The position numbers and the translations under genes were made by a program. From Flavobacterium reichenbachii (GTDB lineage Bacteria; Bacteroidota; Bacteroidia; Flavobacteriales; Flavobacteriaceae), in the NCBI RefSeq assembly GCF_002217435.1, contig NZ_MUHF01000009.1:1-64000 (forward strand): DNA of 64,000 nucleotides, written 5' to 3'. The notes beneath the pieces were generated by a model. The model ran no database searches. It was not told where the DNA came from and was given only the letters and a program-made list of their open reading frames with translations. Positions 26,683-35,290 of the stretch are shown here, piece after piece (within the stretch, counting starts at the first letter, position 1; every line of letters starts with the position of its first letter).

Positions 26683-29343
26683 TTAGTTCGAAACCTTGAA
26701 TTTAGATTTAAGTAAATCAAACGAATTTCCGCCCACCATTACTTCAAAGTCTCCCGGCTCTACAACAGACTTCATTTCTCTGTTCCAAAGAGATAGCTCT
26801 TCAGAAGTAAGTGTAAATTCGACACGTTTAGTTTCGCCTTTCTTAATAAATACTCTTTTAAATCCTCTAAGTGTTTTCTCCGGAGTCGTAACACTGCTGT
26901 AAATATCGTTTATGTACAGCTGCACTACTTCATCACCATCAAAATTCCCAATATTTTTAACATTTACGCTTACTTTAACCTCACCATCTTTTTTGATTTC
27001 TTTAACATTTAGAGTTAAGTCTGAATATTCAAATTGAGTATAGCTTAATCCATAACCAAACGTATATAATGGATGTTCGCTTTCTGCTACATATTTATGT
27101 ATAGCAGATGGTTTTTGGTTATAATATATAGGTAACTGTCCAACCGATTTTGGCACTGTTATAGGAAGTCTTCCTCCTGGGTTGTAATCGCCAAATAAAA
27201 CATCAGCTACAGCTCTTCCTCCAAATTCTCCTGGAAACCATCCTTCTAATACTGCTGGAATATTTTCAGCAATCCAATTGGTAGAAAGCGGACGACCGTT
27301 TAATAACACACAAACTACCGGAGTTCCTGTTTTTTGAATTTCTTCTATTAATTGCTGTTGGATACCAAATAAGTCTAAAGAAGCTACATCTCTATTTTCT
27401 TCTACTAATTCGTTAGATTCTCCTAATACAACAATTGCAACATCTGCTTTTTTAGCCGCTTCGATTGCCGGTTGTAGGTTTACTTTTTCTAAATTCCAAC
27501 GGAAATGAGCTCTGGCTCCCCAGCCTCCTTCCCACATTTCAATGCGGACTTTGTATTTTTTACCTTTTTCGATGTTTTTTGGAACCGTTACCATGCTTGT
27601 TGCTCCTTTTGTCCAGTTGTCGATTACCAATTGGTCATCGATATACATTCTGATTCCATCATCAGAACTTAAACCTAACCAGCCGTCAAGCGCTTGATCT
27701 GATTTTAAGAATCCTGTCCATCTAATAGAAAAATCATCCACATTAACACCATCTCCAGGTGCCCAAGGCCAGTCAAACTCCAACTGACTGTCAATACGAG
27801 TCAATGCTGGAGTTCCTTCTAATTCTCTATTATTGAAATATTCTCCTTTTAATCCGTTTTGAGATTCGTCTGGAGTAAATAAATATTTAGATGGAATAAT
27901 TTGTCCTTTTACAATTAACGGCACACCTTCTTCATAAACCACATTTGCAGTCTTTCCAACCAATTCCTTAACTCCTTCGTAAACCGTCACACCAACACTA
28001 TTTTTAGGAGCATAACCTCCCAATCGAGAAGCATTTGCGTTTGGTCCGATAACAGCAATATTTTTTAACGATTTACTTAAAGGTAAAATGTTGTTTTCAT
28101 TTTTCAATAAAACCATAGATTTATGAGCCGCTTCTAAAGCAACAGCTTGATTTTCTTTGGTATGAAAACGTTCTTTAATCAGATTTTTATCTGTATACGG
28201 ATTTTCAAATAATCCCAATAAAAATTTCAAACGTAAAATTCCTCCCGCAGCACGGTCGATATTTTCCACTGTCAATTTCTTTTCATTTACTAATTCAATA
28301 ATAGTATTCTGCCAGAATTCATTACTAAAATCATAAAACTGCATATCAACACCAGCAGAAACTGCTTCTCTAATAGCATCTTTTGGAGAATCAGCAACTT
28401 TATGAGTAGTCTGAATGTATTTAATAGCTCCCAAATCTGAAACTACAATTCCTTTAAAGCCCCATTCTTTTCTTAAAACATCTGTTAACAACCAATGATT
28501 GGCTGCACAAGGTATTCCGTCTAATTCAGAATAAGCGCACATTGTTCCCAACGCACCGCCTTTTGTAAATGCTTTTTGGAAAGAAGGCAAATGATCTTCT
28601 CTTGCAGAACGTTCTCCAACCAAAATAGGAGAAGAATTTCCTCCCGCTTGCGGAATACCATGAACGGCGAAGTGTTTTGGCTCTGCAATAATCGAACGAT
28701 CTGATTTTAAATCGTCTCCCTGCATTCCTTTAATGAATGCCAAACCAATTTCACTATTCAAGAAAGCATCTTCGCCAAAAGTTTCAGCAACACGTCCCCA
28801 TCTTGGTTCGCGTCCTAAATCTAAGTTTGGTCCAAAACCGAAATGTACTCCATGAGCTCTGGCTTCCATACCAATAACTTTTCCAACTTTATCCATAACT
28901 GCCGTATCCCAAGTGGCACCAAGGCCGATATTCATTGGGAAAGCAGTGCTTCCTTCGTCTAAATAACCGTGAAGCATCTCGCACATAATAAGTGCAGGAA
29001 TTCCCCAGCGGTTTCCTTTCATTACATTGGTTTGAAGGTCATTAATCATTTTCGCAGAACGCGGATAAAGATCATGAATAGCTCCAATTCCTAATTTTCC
29101 GATTTTTTCTGCCGATTTAGATTTAGCGAAATCTTCTTTATCTTTAAAAAAATCTCCTCTGTACATATCCATCTGGCGCACTTTTTCTTCAAGCGTCATA
29201 CGGCCTAGCAAATCTTGAACTCTTTCTTCTACTGGTAATTTCGCATCCTGATACGGATACTTTTTCTGGGCATGGGTCTGGTTTAAAAAACCAACAGCCA
29301 TTACAAAAATAATGGCTGTTTTCCTCATTCTTAATTGTAACAT
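26683..29343 (-). CDS. GH3 beta-glycosidase with inserted PA14 domain
   Basis: The 886-residue exported enzyme has a signal peptide ending near LNQTHAQ; Met6 is an alternative start. GH3 domains are in the usual order: a TIM barrel (about 30-390) with nucleophile Asp303 in VVSDLGAI and the KHF and RxSxRxxHLP substrate motifs, then the alpha/beta sandwich. A PA14 domain (about 490-620: GLKGEYFNN, SSDDGIRMYIDDQLVIDNW) is inserted within the sandwich, and an FnIII-like domain forms the C-terminus. The family covers beta-glucosidases and beta-xylosidases. In an N-glycan locus a beta-1,2-xylosidase acting on plant-type cores is an attractive inference. It is the last gene of a long run, 12 bp after a GH92. 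Confidence 0.94.
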   Translation of the reverse strand: MLQLRMRKTAIIFVMAVGFLNQTHAQKKYPYQDAKLPVEERVQDLLGRMTLEEKVRQMDMYRGDFFKDKEDFAKSKSAEKIGKLGIGAIHDLYPRSAKMINDLQTNVMKGNRWGIPALIMCEMLHGYLDEGSTAFPMNIGLGATWDTAVMDKVGKVIGMEARAHGVHFGFGPNLDLGREPRWGRVAETFGEDAFLNSEIGLAFIKGMQGDDLKSDRSIIAEPKHFAVHGIPQAGGNSSPILVGERSAREDHLPSFQKAFTKGGALGTMCAYSELDGIPCAANHWLLTDVLRKEWGFKGIVVSDLGAIKYIQTTHKVADSPKDAIREAVSAGVDMQFYDFSNEFWQNTIIELVNEKKLTVENIDRAAGGILRLKFLLGLFENPYTDKNLIKERFHTKENQAVALEAAHKSMVLLKNENNILPLSKSLKNIAVIGPNANASRLGGYAPKNSVGVTVYEGVKELVGKTANVVYEEGVPLIVKGQIIPSKYLFTPDESQNGLKGEYFNNRELEGTPALTRIDSQLEFDWPWAPGDGVNVDDFSIRWTGFLKSDQALDGWLGLSSDDGIRMYIDDQLVIDNWTKGATSMVTVPKNIEKGKKYKVRIEMWEGGWGARAHFRWNLEKVNLQPAIEAAKKADVAIVVLGESNELVEENRDVASLDLFGIQQQLIEEIQKTGTPVVCVLLNGRPLSTNWIAENIPAVLEGWFPGEFGGRAVADVLFGDYNPGGRLPITVPKSVGQLPIYYNQKPSAIHKYVAESEHPLYTFGYGLSYTQFEYSDLTLNVKEIKKDGEVKVSVNVKNIGNFDGDEVVQLYINDIYSSVTTPEKTLRGFKRVFIKKGETKRVEFTLTSEELSLWNREMKSVVEPGDFEVMVGGNSFDLLKSKFKVSN

Positions 29344-29355
29344 AGTTGTGTGTGT

Positions 29356-31599
29356 TTAGTTTTGAATCACTTTCAAAGTTTTTCCATTCACAAAATCGTC
29401 GTGCGAAATAAAATAACTGTTCAGTGTTTTTCCGTCTACTTGTATTGCTTTGATTTTTCCGTCTTTGTTGACTTCTTTTTCAATTACAATACTTTCATTT
29501 TTATAATATTTTGGATCTAATTTAATGGTCACTTTATCAAACATTGGCGTTGTAATCGTATAAACTGGATCTCCTGGAGAAATTGGGTAAATTCCTATCA
29601 TCGAATATACTAACCAAGCCGACATTGTTCCGGTATCATCATTTCCTGGTAATCCTTTTGGTTTATTTTGGAAATATTCTTTTACCAGCCTTTTCACATT
29701 TTCCTGAGCTTTCCATTCTTCGCCTTTCACATAATTAAACAAATAAGGATTTGCGATGTCCGGCTCATTTGCCATATCAAATTGTTTGATGTCGAAAATC
29801 TTCTGCAATTGTGCCGAAAATGCTTTATCACCACCCATTAATTTTTTCAATCCGTTAATGTCATGAGGAACCATAAAAGCATACTGCCAAGCATTTCCTT
29901 CTATAAAACCAACATTTTCTTCAAAATTAGCTCCAGATGCAGGATCAAAAGGTTCGTACCAATTTCCGTTTGCAATTCTTGGGCGAAGTAATTTTAGGTT
30001 TTTATCGAATAACTTTCTGTATGATAACGAACGATTTTTAAAACGTTCTGCATCTGCTTTTTTTCCTAACGCTTTCGCTAAAAGTGAAATCGAATAATCT
30101 GAAACATTATATTCCTGAGTAGTCGAAACAGGTCCTTTATTATCAGTCGTTAAAAATCCTTTTTCGATATAATCTTTTAGTCCCGGACGAAGCGGATTAT
30201 TCTCAATCTGATCGGCGCCTTTCAGCATCGCTTTGTAGGCTTTCTCTACATCAAAATCACGAATTCCTTTTAGGTAAGTATCAGCAATAACAATACTTGC
30301 AGGATCTCCAACCATGGTAAAAGTTTCTGTCGAATTCAATTCCCATTTTGGTAACCAGCCGTTTTCATCATACATTTCCAACATGCTTTTTACCATATTA
30401 GACTGTTGTTTTGGATAGACCAAAGACATTAACTGATGCAAATTTCTGTACGTATCCCATAATGAAAATACGGTATAACGTGTACCTTCGGTTTTACCAA
30501 TTTTACTTCTTTTGATTTCTGGATATTCTCCATTAAAATCATTTAAAGTATTTGGGTGAATTAAAGTGTGGTACAAAGCCGTGTAAAAAATAGTTTTATC
30601 ATCTTTAGAACCGCCTTCGACCGAAATTTTAGACAATTCTTCGTTCCATTCGTTGTATGTTTCTTTGTAAACCGCATCAAACGATTTGTTTCCCACTTCT
30701 TTTTCTAAATTTTCACGAGCGTTTTCGATACTTACATACGAAATTCCAATCTTAACTTCGACTGTTTCTTCTTTGTCGAATTTATAAGTAAAATAACTTC
30801 CAATACTATCGCCAACAACGGTTTTAATGGTGTTTTCCATCATTCTGGCTTTTCCGTTATAGCCCATCCATTGTGCTTCTACTCCGTTGTATTTCGCTGG
30901 CTTTTTCCAAACACCAAATTTGGATCCAGGTTTAGAAAATTTAGCAACAAAATAAACGGGATAAGCATCTTCTGGACTGTTGTAACAAAAAGAACCCACA
31001 GAACGCATTCCTTCAATTTCTGTCGGCGACACTACCTTTACCATTGCGCCTTCTTCATTGGTTAAACCAACTCCTAGATTTAATAATACATTGGACTGCC
31101 CTTTCGGGAAAGTGAATCTGCTCACTCCTACTCGTTTTGAAGCCGTAAATTCTCCTTTTACTTTGTACTTGTCGATGTTTACGCTGTAATATGCTGCTTT
31201 AGCCACTTCATTCGAATACGTTGAACCGTATTTTAAATGATCTATTTCTACATCGCCAGTTGTCGGCATTAATAAAATAACACCTAATTCCGGACAGCCG
31301 ACACCACTTAAATTTACCTGACTAAAGCCTGTTAAAAAAGTATTTTCATTCACATACGGATTCGAAAGCCATTGACTGTCTTTTTCCATTGGAGTATTCT
31401 TTACCCCTGCAACATTAAACGGACTGATACTTGCCATACCGCGCGGTGCAATTGGACCTGGAAATGCCGCTCCAAAATTGGAAGTTCCAATAAACGGATT
31501 TACATAATCTGCAGGTTGCTGCGCAAAAATGGTTATGCTAAAAAACAGCATGTAAAAAATACATGCTGTCTTAATTTTATTTCTTTTATTTAAAAGCAT
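29356..31599 (-). CDS. GH92 alpha-mannosidase (first copy)
   Basis: GH92 enzymes are calcium-dependent, inverting exo-alpha-mannosidases. The start at 31599 was chosen because it gives a normal signal peptide (MLLNKRNKIKTACIFYMLFF...FAQQ) and avoids overlapping the upstream fucosidase stop. The mature protein shows the family N-terminus DYVNPFIGTSNFGAAFPG, TVFSLWDTYRNLHQLM and GNAWQYAFMVPHD, and the GNDDTGTMSAWLVYSMIGIYP block carrying catalytic acidic residues. The loop that reads HGNEPSHH in the second copy reads MANEPDIANPYLFN here, suggesting a different linkage preference. It lies 11 bp after the GH29 gene and 12 bp before the GH3 gene. Length is 747 residues. Confidence 0.94.
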   Translation of the reverse strand: MLLNKRNKIKTACIFYMLFFSITIFAQQPADYVNPFIGTSNFGAAFPGPIAPRGMASISPFNVAGVKNTPMEKDSQWLSNPYVNENTFLTGFSQVNLSGVGCPELGVILLMPTTGDVEIDHLKYGSTYSNEVAKAAYYSVNIDKYKVKGEFTASKRVGVSRFTFPKGQSNVLLNLGVGLTNEEGAMVKVVSPTEIEGMRSVGSFCYNSPEDAYPVYFVAKFSKPGSKFGVWKKPAKYNGVEAQWMGYNGKARMMENTIKTVVGDSIGSYFTYKFDKEETVEVKIGISYVSIENARENLEKEVGNKSFDAVYKETYNEWNEELSKISVEGGSKDDKTIFYTALYHTLIHPNTLNDFNGEYPEIKRSKIGKTEGTRYTVFSLWDTYRNLHQLMSLVYPKQQSNMVKSMLEMYDENGWLPKWELNSTETFTMVGDPASIVIADTYLKGIRDFDVEKAYKAMLKGADQIENNPLRPGLKDYIEKGFLTTDNKGPVSTTQEYNVSDYSISLLAKALGKKADAERFKNRSLSYRKLFDKNLKLLRPRIANGNWYEPFDPASGANFEENVGFIEGNAWQYAFMVPHDINGLKKLMGGDKAFSAQLQKIFDIKQFDMANEPDIANPYLFNYVKGEEWKAQENVKRLVKEYFQNKPKGLPGNDDTGTMSAWLVYSMIGIYPISPGDPVYTITTPMFDKVTIKLDPKYYKNESIVIEKEVNKDGKIKAIQVDGKTLNSYFISHDDFVNGKTLKVIQN

Positions 31600-31610
31600 A
31601 GGCTTAATTC

Positions 31611-33095
31611 TTATCGATTTATAGCTTCGATTTTTAAAGTCCAAGCTTCTTTTGCAGGAAGGTTATTTCTTAAGCTTTCTGGAATTATTACTTTAAATCC
31701 GTTTCCTTCTTTTGTCCATTTTAAAGAAGTTTTAGAACCTAACATGGTAATTTTTGTTCCTTTTTTAGGACTGATCGATTTCACTGTAACTGCAGCAGGA
31801 ATTTTATCTTCTCCTTCTTTAGCTAAATAAAATGCAAATACATTTCCAGCTTTATTTTGCGTCAGACAAATATTGTCTTCTTTAAAAGGTTCAATTGGTT
31901 TTGTGTTGTAAATCGCTGTGCTGTTCACTTTCATCCAGTCTCCGTAAGCTTGCAATAAATCGTAAGCCCCTTTATCCCATTCTCCTTCTGGACTTGGAGC
32001 CACATTCAACAATAAGTTTCCGCCTTTTGCCACAATATCAATCAACATATGAATTCCTTGTCTTCCAGTCATGTAAGTAGCACCTGGAGAATAAGACCAT
32101 CCACCTCCTGCTGGAATACAAGATTCCCAAGGATAAGGAAGTGTTTTTTCAGGAACACGACCTTCTGGAGTTAAATAGTTTTGATTTTTACCGTGAACTG
32201 CTCTGTCTACAACGATCAAACCTGGTTGTTTTGCACGTGCTTTTACAACCAATTCGTCCATTTTAGGATCCTGATCTACGACTCTGTGTTTGATGAAACC
32301 GTTTTTAGATTCGTTTTCAGTAAATTTCTCAGCGTAATTTTCTGTGATGTTAACCTGATCTCTCTTTCTAACCCATCCTCCATCTAACCATAAAATGTCA
32401 ACTTTACCGTAGTTTGATAAGATTTCTAAGATTTGATTGTGCGTGAAATCAACATATTTCTGCCATTTTTCTGGATATAACGACGGATCGTAATTTACGT
32501 TTCTGTCGAACGGAGGAAAGTAAGGATCCCAGTAGTTTTCGTTATGCCAGTCTGGTTTAGAGAAATAAGCTCCTGTTGAAATACCTTCACCTCTAAATGA
32601 GTTGAAAATCTCTTTTAAAACGTCTGCTTTTGGGTTTGTATGAAAAGGAACATCTTTACTAGTAATCTTATAATCAGAATATTTAGTATCATACATATTA
32701 AATCCGTCATGGTGTTTTGTGGTAAAAACCATGTATTTCATTCCGGCATATTTAGCTGCTTTAGCCCATTTTGCAGGATCGAATTTTACAGGATTAAACG
32801 TTTTTCTTAATCCTTCGTAATCTTTAATATAATCATTATAATTAGATGGATTACTTCCTTTTTTACGCTCACACCATCCGTAATCTTCAGGACAGATAGA
32901 CCAAGATTCTACAATTCCCCATTGGCTGTAAGTTCCCCAGTGCATTAACAAACCAAATTTTTTGCCTTGCCATTCGTCTAAGTTTTTTAATACTGCCGGA
33001 TCTGTTTCTGGTACATATCTTTCATCTTCATATATCGCCTGCGCGAATATCTGAACTGAAAATAAAAGGGCGATTATGAATATTCCTCTTTTCAT
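31611..33095 (-). CDS. GH29 alpha-L-fucosidase (first copy)
   Basis: The 494-residue exported retaining fucosidase has a signal peptide (ending near FSVQIFAQ) and the GH29 barrel: GLLMHWGTYSQWG, YMVFTTKHHDGFNMYDTKYSDYKI and GAYFSKPDWH. The nucleophile Asp238 is in VDILWLDGGW. A C-terminal beta-sandwich of about 110 residues follows; no CBM32/F5-8C domain is present, unlike the second copy. It sits in the central enzyme run, 55 bp after GH35 and 11 bp before GH92. It probably removes terminal or core fucose from glycans already in the periplasm. Confidence 0.95.
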   Translation of the reverse strand: MKRGIFIIALLFSVQIFAQAIYEDERYVPETDPAVLKNLDEWQGKKFGLLMHWGTYSQWGIVESWSICPEDYGWCERKKGSNPSNYNDYIKDYEGLRKTFNPVKFDPAKWAKAAKYAGMKYMVFTTKHHDGFNMYDTKYSDYKITSKDVPFHTNPKADVLKEIFNSFRGEGISTGAYFSKPDWHNENYWDPYFPPFDRNVNYDPSLYPEKWQKYVDFTHNQILEILSNYGKVDILWLDGGWVRKRDQVNITENYAEKFTENESKNGFIKHRVVDQDPKMDELVVKARAKQPGLIVVDRAVHGKNQNYLTPEGRVPEKTLPYPWESCIPAGGGWSYSPGATYMTGRQGIHMLIDIVAKGGNLLLNVAPSPEGEWDKGAYDLLQAYGDWMKVNSTAIYNTKPIEPFKEDNICLTQNKAGNVFAFYLAKEGEDKIPAAVTVKSISPKKGTKITMLGSKTSLKWTKEGNGFKVIIPESLRNNLPAKEAWTLKIEAINR

Positions 33096-33150
33096 CTTTA
33101 ATCTAATTTATAATTTATTATTCTTTGTTTTTCTGGTTTAATAGGTAATC

Positions 33151-35001
33151 TTAATTTACTTTATCAAGTATAGGTTGATCTGTAAAAATTAATTCTTTTT
33201 GGGTGTTTTCATTAAGCTGCTCGAATACAACAAAGTTATTTGCACCTGCTTTCAACCAACATCCTGGAACATAAAGCGTTTGCTGCGGTCCCACTTTCCA
33301 GTAGCGTCCAAGATTGTGTCCGTTAACAAATACAATTCCCTTTCCCCAATTTGTCATATCAAGAAAAGTGTCGGCAGGTTTCTCTATGTTTACTGCAGCT
33401 TCATATAAAACTGGTCGCCCTGGTTTTATCGTTTCATTTTTAACAACCGGAACTTCATTCATCGGCATTTTATACATTTCCCATCCACCACTAATTTCAT
33501 ATTCATTAATGAATACTGGAGAAATAATACCTTTAGTATTATGTACAATTTCGGCTCCGTAATTAATACGCCCCATATTTTCAACTAGAATTTCTAAAAT
33601 ACCGTTAAAAGGAATAGTAACTGTCAACTCGTAATTTTTGAAAACTCTATTCAATTCACCCGCTTTAACTCCATTTACATAAACTGCAGCAAAGTCTCTC
33701 AATCCCTCTATTTTTAATTTACCTGAAATGGGCTGCGTAAATCGTTTACGATATAAAACATATCCATTTCCCTGACCTAACTTTTCAAATGTTAAAGGTT
33801 GATCATTAACAACAGCTTTTTCTTTTTTTATCCAACTTAAAACATCCATACTAGATTTAATAAGCTGATTAGGATATTTTGTAACTGGTATTTTCTCTGG
33901 AATCGGTGCTAATTTTGTTTTAGAATACTTTTGCATTACTTCACGAATAGCCATAAATTTTGGTGTTGCCCAACCAGCTTCGCTAATAGGTGCATCATAA
34001 TCATAGCTTGTAATATCCGGCTGAATATCACTTTCTTCATTATAATTTGCTCCAGAGGTAAATCCAAAATTAGTACCGCCGTGTACCATATAATAGTTAA
34101 AAGAAACACCTGCATCAAGGTACTTTTTAGTTTGACTTGCAATCTCCTCAGATCCAATTTTAATAAATGGTTCTGCCCAATGATCCAGCCAGCCAGAATA
34201 AAACTCTGCAACCATGTAAGGCCCCTGTCCTTTATGGTATTTATCAACCTGTTTTTTTAAATTTTCTATATTTGATTCTCCATTTGCAGTTGGTAACACG
34301 CCTTCAACAGCACCACCTTCAAACAACCAAGTACCATCAGAAGTAAAAAAAGGCTCTGGGAATCCAGTTTCTTTAAGCATATTGTAAATTGCAGTTTTAT
34401 ATGCTTTATGATCATCAGCACTAATATCGGTTCTTTGAGAAACATAAGAACCAAATTCATTTTCAGCCTGAACCATAATAATAGGTCCTCCCTGGTTAGC
34501 AAAATTTCCTTTTACCACTGCATACAAATGTTCCAGATATGTTTTGCAAGCTTCCAAAAATGCTTTGTTATTGGTACGAATTACCAAATCTTTATTATTT
34601 TGCAGCCACCAAGGGTAGCCTCCAAATTCCCATTCACCACATGCATACGGACCTGGTCTAAGAATCACATACAATCCTTCACTTTTAGCAATACGTAAAA
34701 ACTCTCCCAAATCTCTATTTCCTGTTTTAAAATCCCATACACCCGGCTCAATTTCATGGTAATTCCAAAACACGTAGGTTGCCACGGTATTCAATCCCAT
34801 AGCTTTAATCATTTGCAACCTATGTCTCCAATATTCTTTAGGAATACGTTCATAGTGCATTTCTCCTGAATGTATTTTTATAATTTTCCCATCTTTTTGA
34901 AATTCTCCATTAGATATAGAAAATCCTTTTGTTTGAGCACTAGTAAAAAACGGCATCAAGCAAATCAATAATATCCCGAGCTTAAATAATATCTTATTCA
35001 T
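33151..35001 (-). CDS. GH35 beta-galactosidase
   Basis: The 616-residue exported enzyme has a signal peptide ending near FFTSAQT. The GH35 barrel shows SGEMHYERIPKEYWRHRLQ, the LRPGPYACGEWEFGG sugar-binding motif, acid/base Glu182 in MVQAENEFGSY, and nucleophile Glu266 in VAEFYSGWLDHW, followed by jelly-roll domains. The length matches bacterial single-unit GH35. Members often prefer beta-1,3- or beta-1,4-galactosides, suiting antennae of complex N-glycans or Lewis-type ends. The upstream gap of 289 bp contains two palindromic repeats, so it may have its own promoter. Confidence 0.95.
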   Translation of the reverse strand: MNKILFKLGILLICLMPFFTSAQTKGFSISNGEFQKDGKIIKIHSGEMHYERIPKEYWRHRLQMIKAMGLNTVATYVFWNYHEIEPGVWDFKTGNRDLGEFLRIAKSEGLYVILRPGPYACGEWEFGGYPWWLQNNKDLVIRTNNKAFLEACKTYLEHLYAVVKGNFANQGGPIIMVQAENEFGSYVSQRTDISADDHKAYKTAIYNMLKETGFPEPFFTSDGTWLFEGGAVEGVLPTANGESNIENLKKQVDKYHKGQGPYMVAEFYSGWLDHWAEPFIKIGSEEIASQTKKYLDAGVSFNYYMVHGGTNFGFTSGANYNEESDIQPDITSYDYDAPISEAGWATPKFMAIREVMQKYSKTKLAPIPEKIPVTKYPNQLIKSSMDVLSWIKKEKAVVNDQPLTFEKLGQGNGYVLYRKRFTQPISGKLKIEGLRDFAAVYVNGVKAGELNRVFKNYELTVTIPFNGILEILVENMGRINYGAEIVHNTKGIISPVFINEYEISGGWEMYKMPMNEVPVVKNETIKPGRPVLYEAAVNIEKPADTFLDMTNWGKGIVFVNGHNLGRYWKVGPQQTLYVPGCWLKAGANNFVVFEQLNENTQKELIFTDQPILDKVN

Positions 35002-35134
35002 TTTTTTTCAGATTATACATTTATAAACTTAAAAAATTGCAATCTTAAAGCAGTAAACGATTTACATAATCAAATACTACAGAGAGTTATTCTTTAATAA
35101 TTCTATTTTATCGAAGTGACATACTTGATTTTAA

Positions 35135-35167
35135 AGCTTTGTCAAAGTTTGAAACTTTGACAAAGCT
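35135..35167. repeat. Dispersed palindrome, copy 1 (CTTTGTCAAAG type)
   Basis: Perfect 16-bp inverted arms AGCTTTGTCAAAGTTT (35135-35150) and AAACTTTGACAAAGCT (35152-35167) are separated by one base. Nearly the same element recurs at 37719-37751. It lies in the GH20-GH35 spacer. Confidence 0.85.
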
Positions 35168-35254
35168 GTCACAAGCATTTCAAGTTAAGCTATGTGTTAG
35201 AAACTAGTTTCTTTCTAAATTCTTTTACCAAGTTTCAAAAGAAAAAGAATCTAT

Positions 35255-35272
35255 CCCCGATAGCTATCGGGG
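35255..35272. repeat. Perfect 18-bp palindrome
   Basis: CCCCGATAGCTATCGGGG is fully self-complementary and GC-rich against an A/T-rich spacer. It lies 19 bp downstream of the GH20 stop and may also slow or end transcription, though it has no T-run. Confidence 0.75.
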
Positions 35273-35290
35273 CTATGTGTTTAAAAATAT

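Noticed and set aside
33931..34260. 109-codon plus-strand open frame within GH35 and its overlapping minus-strand frames
   Set aside because: All lie inside the conserved catalytic region of GH35 and have shadow-frame composition.
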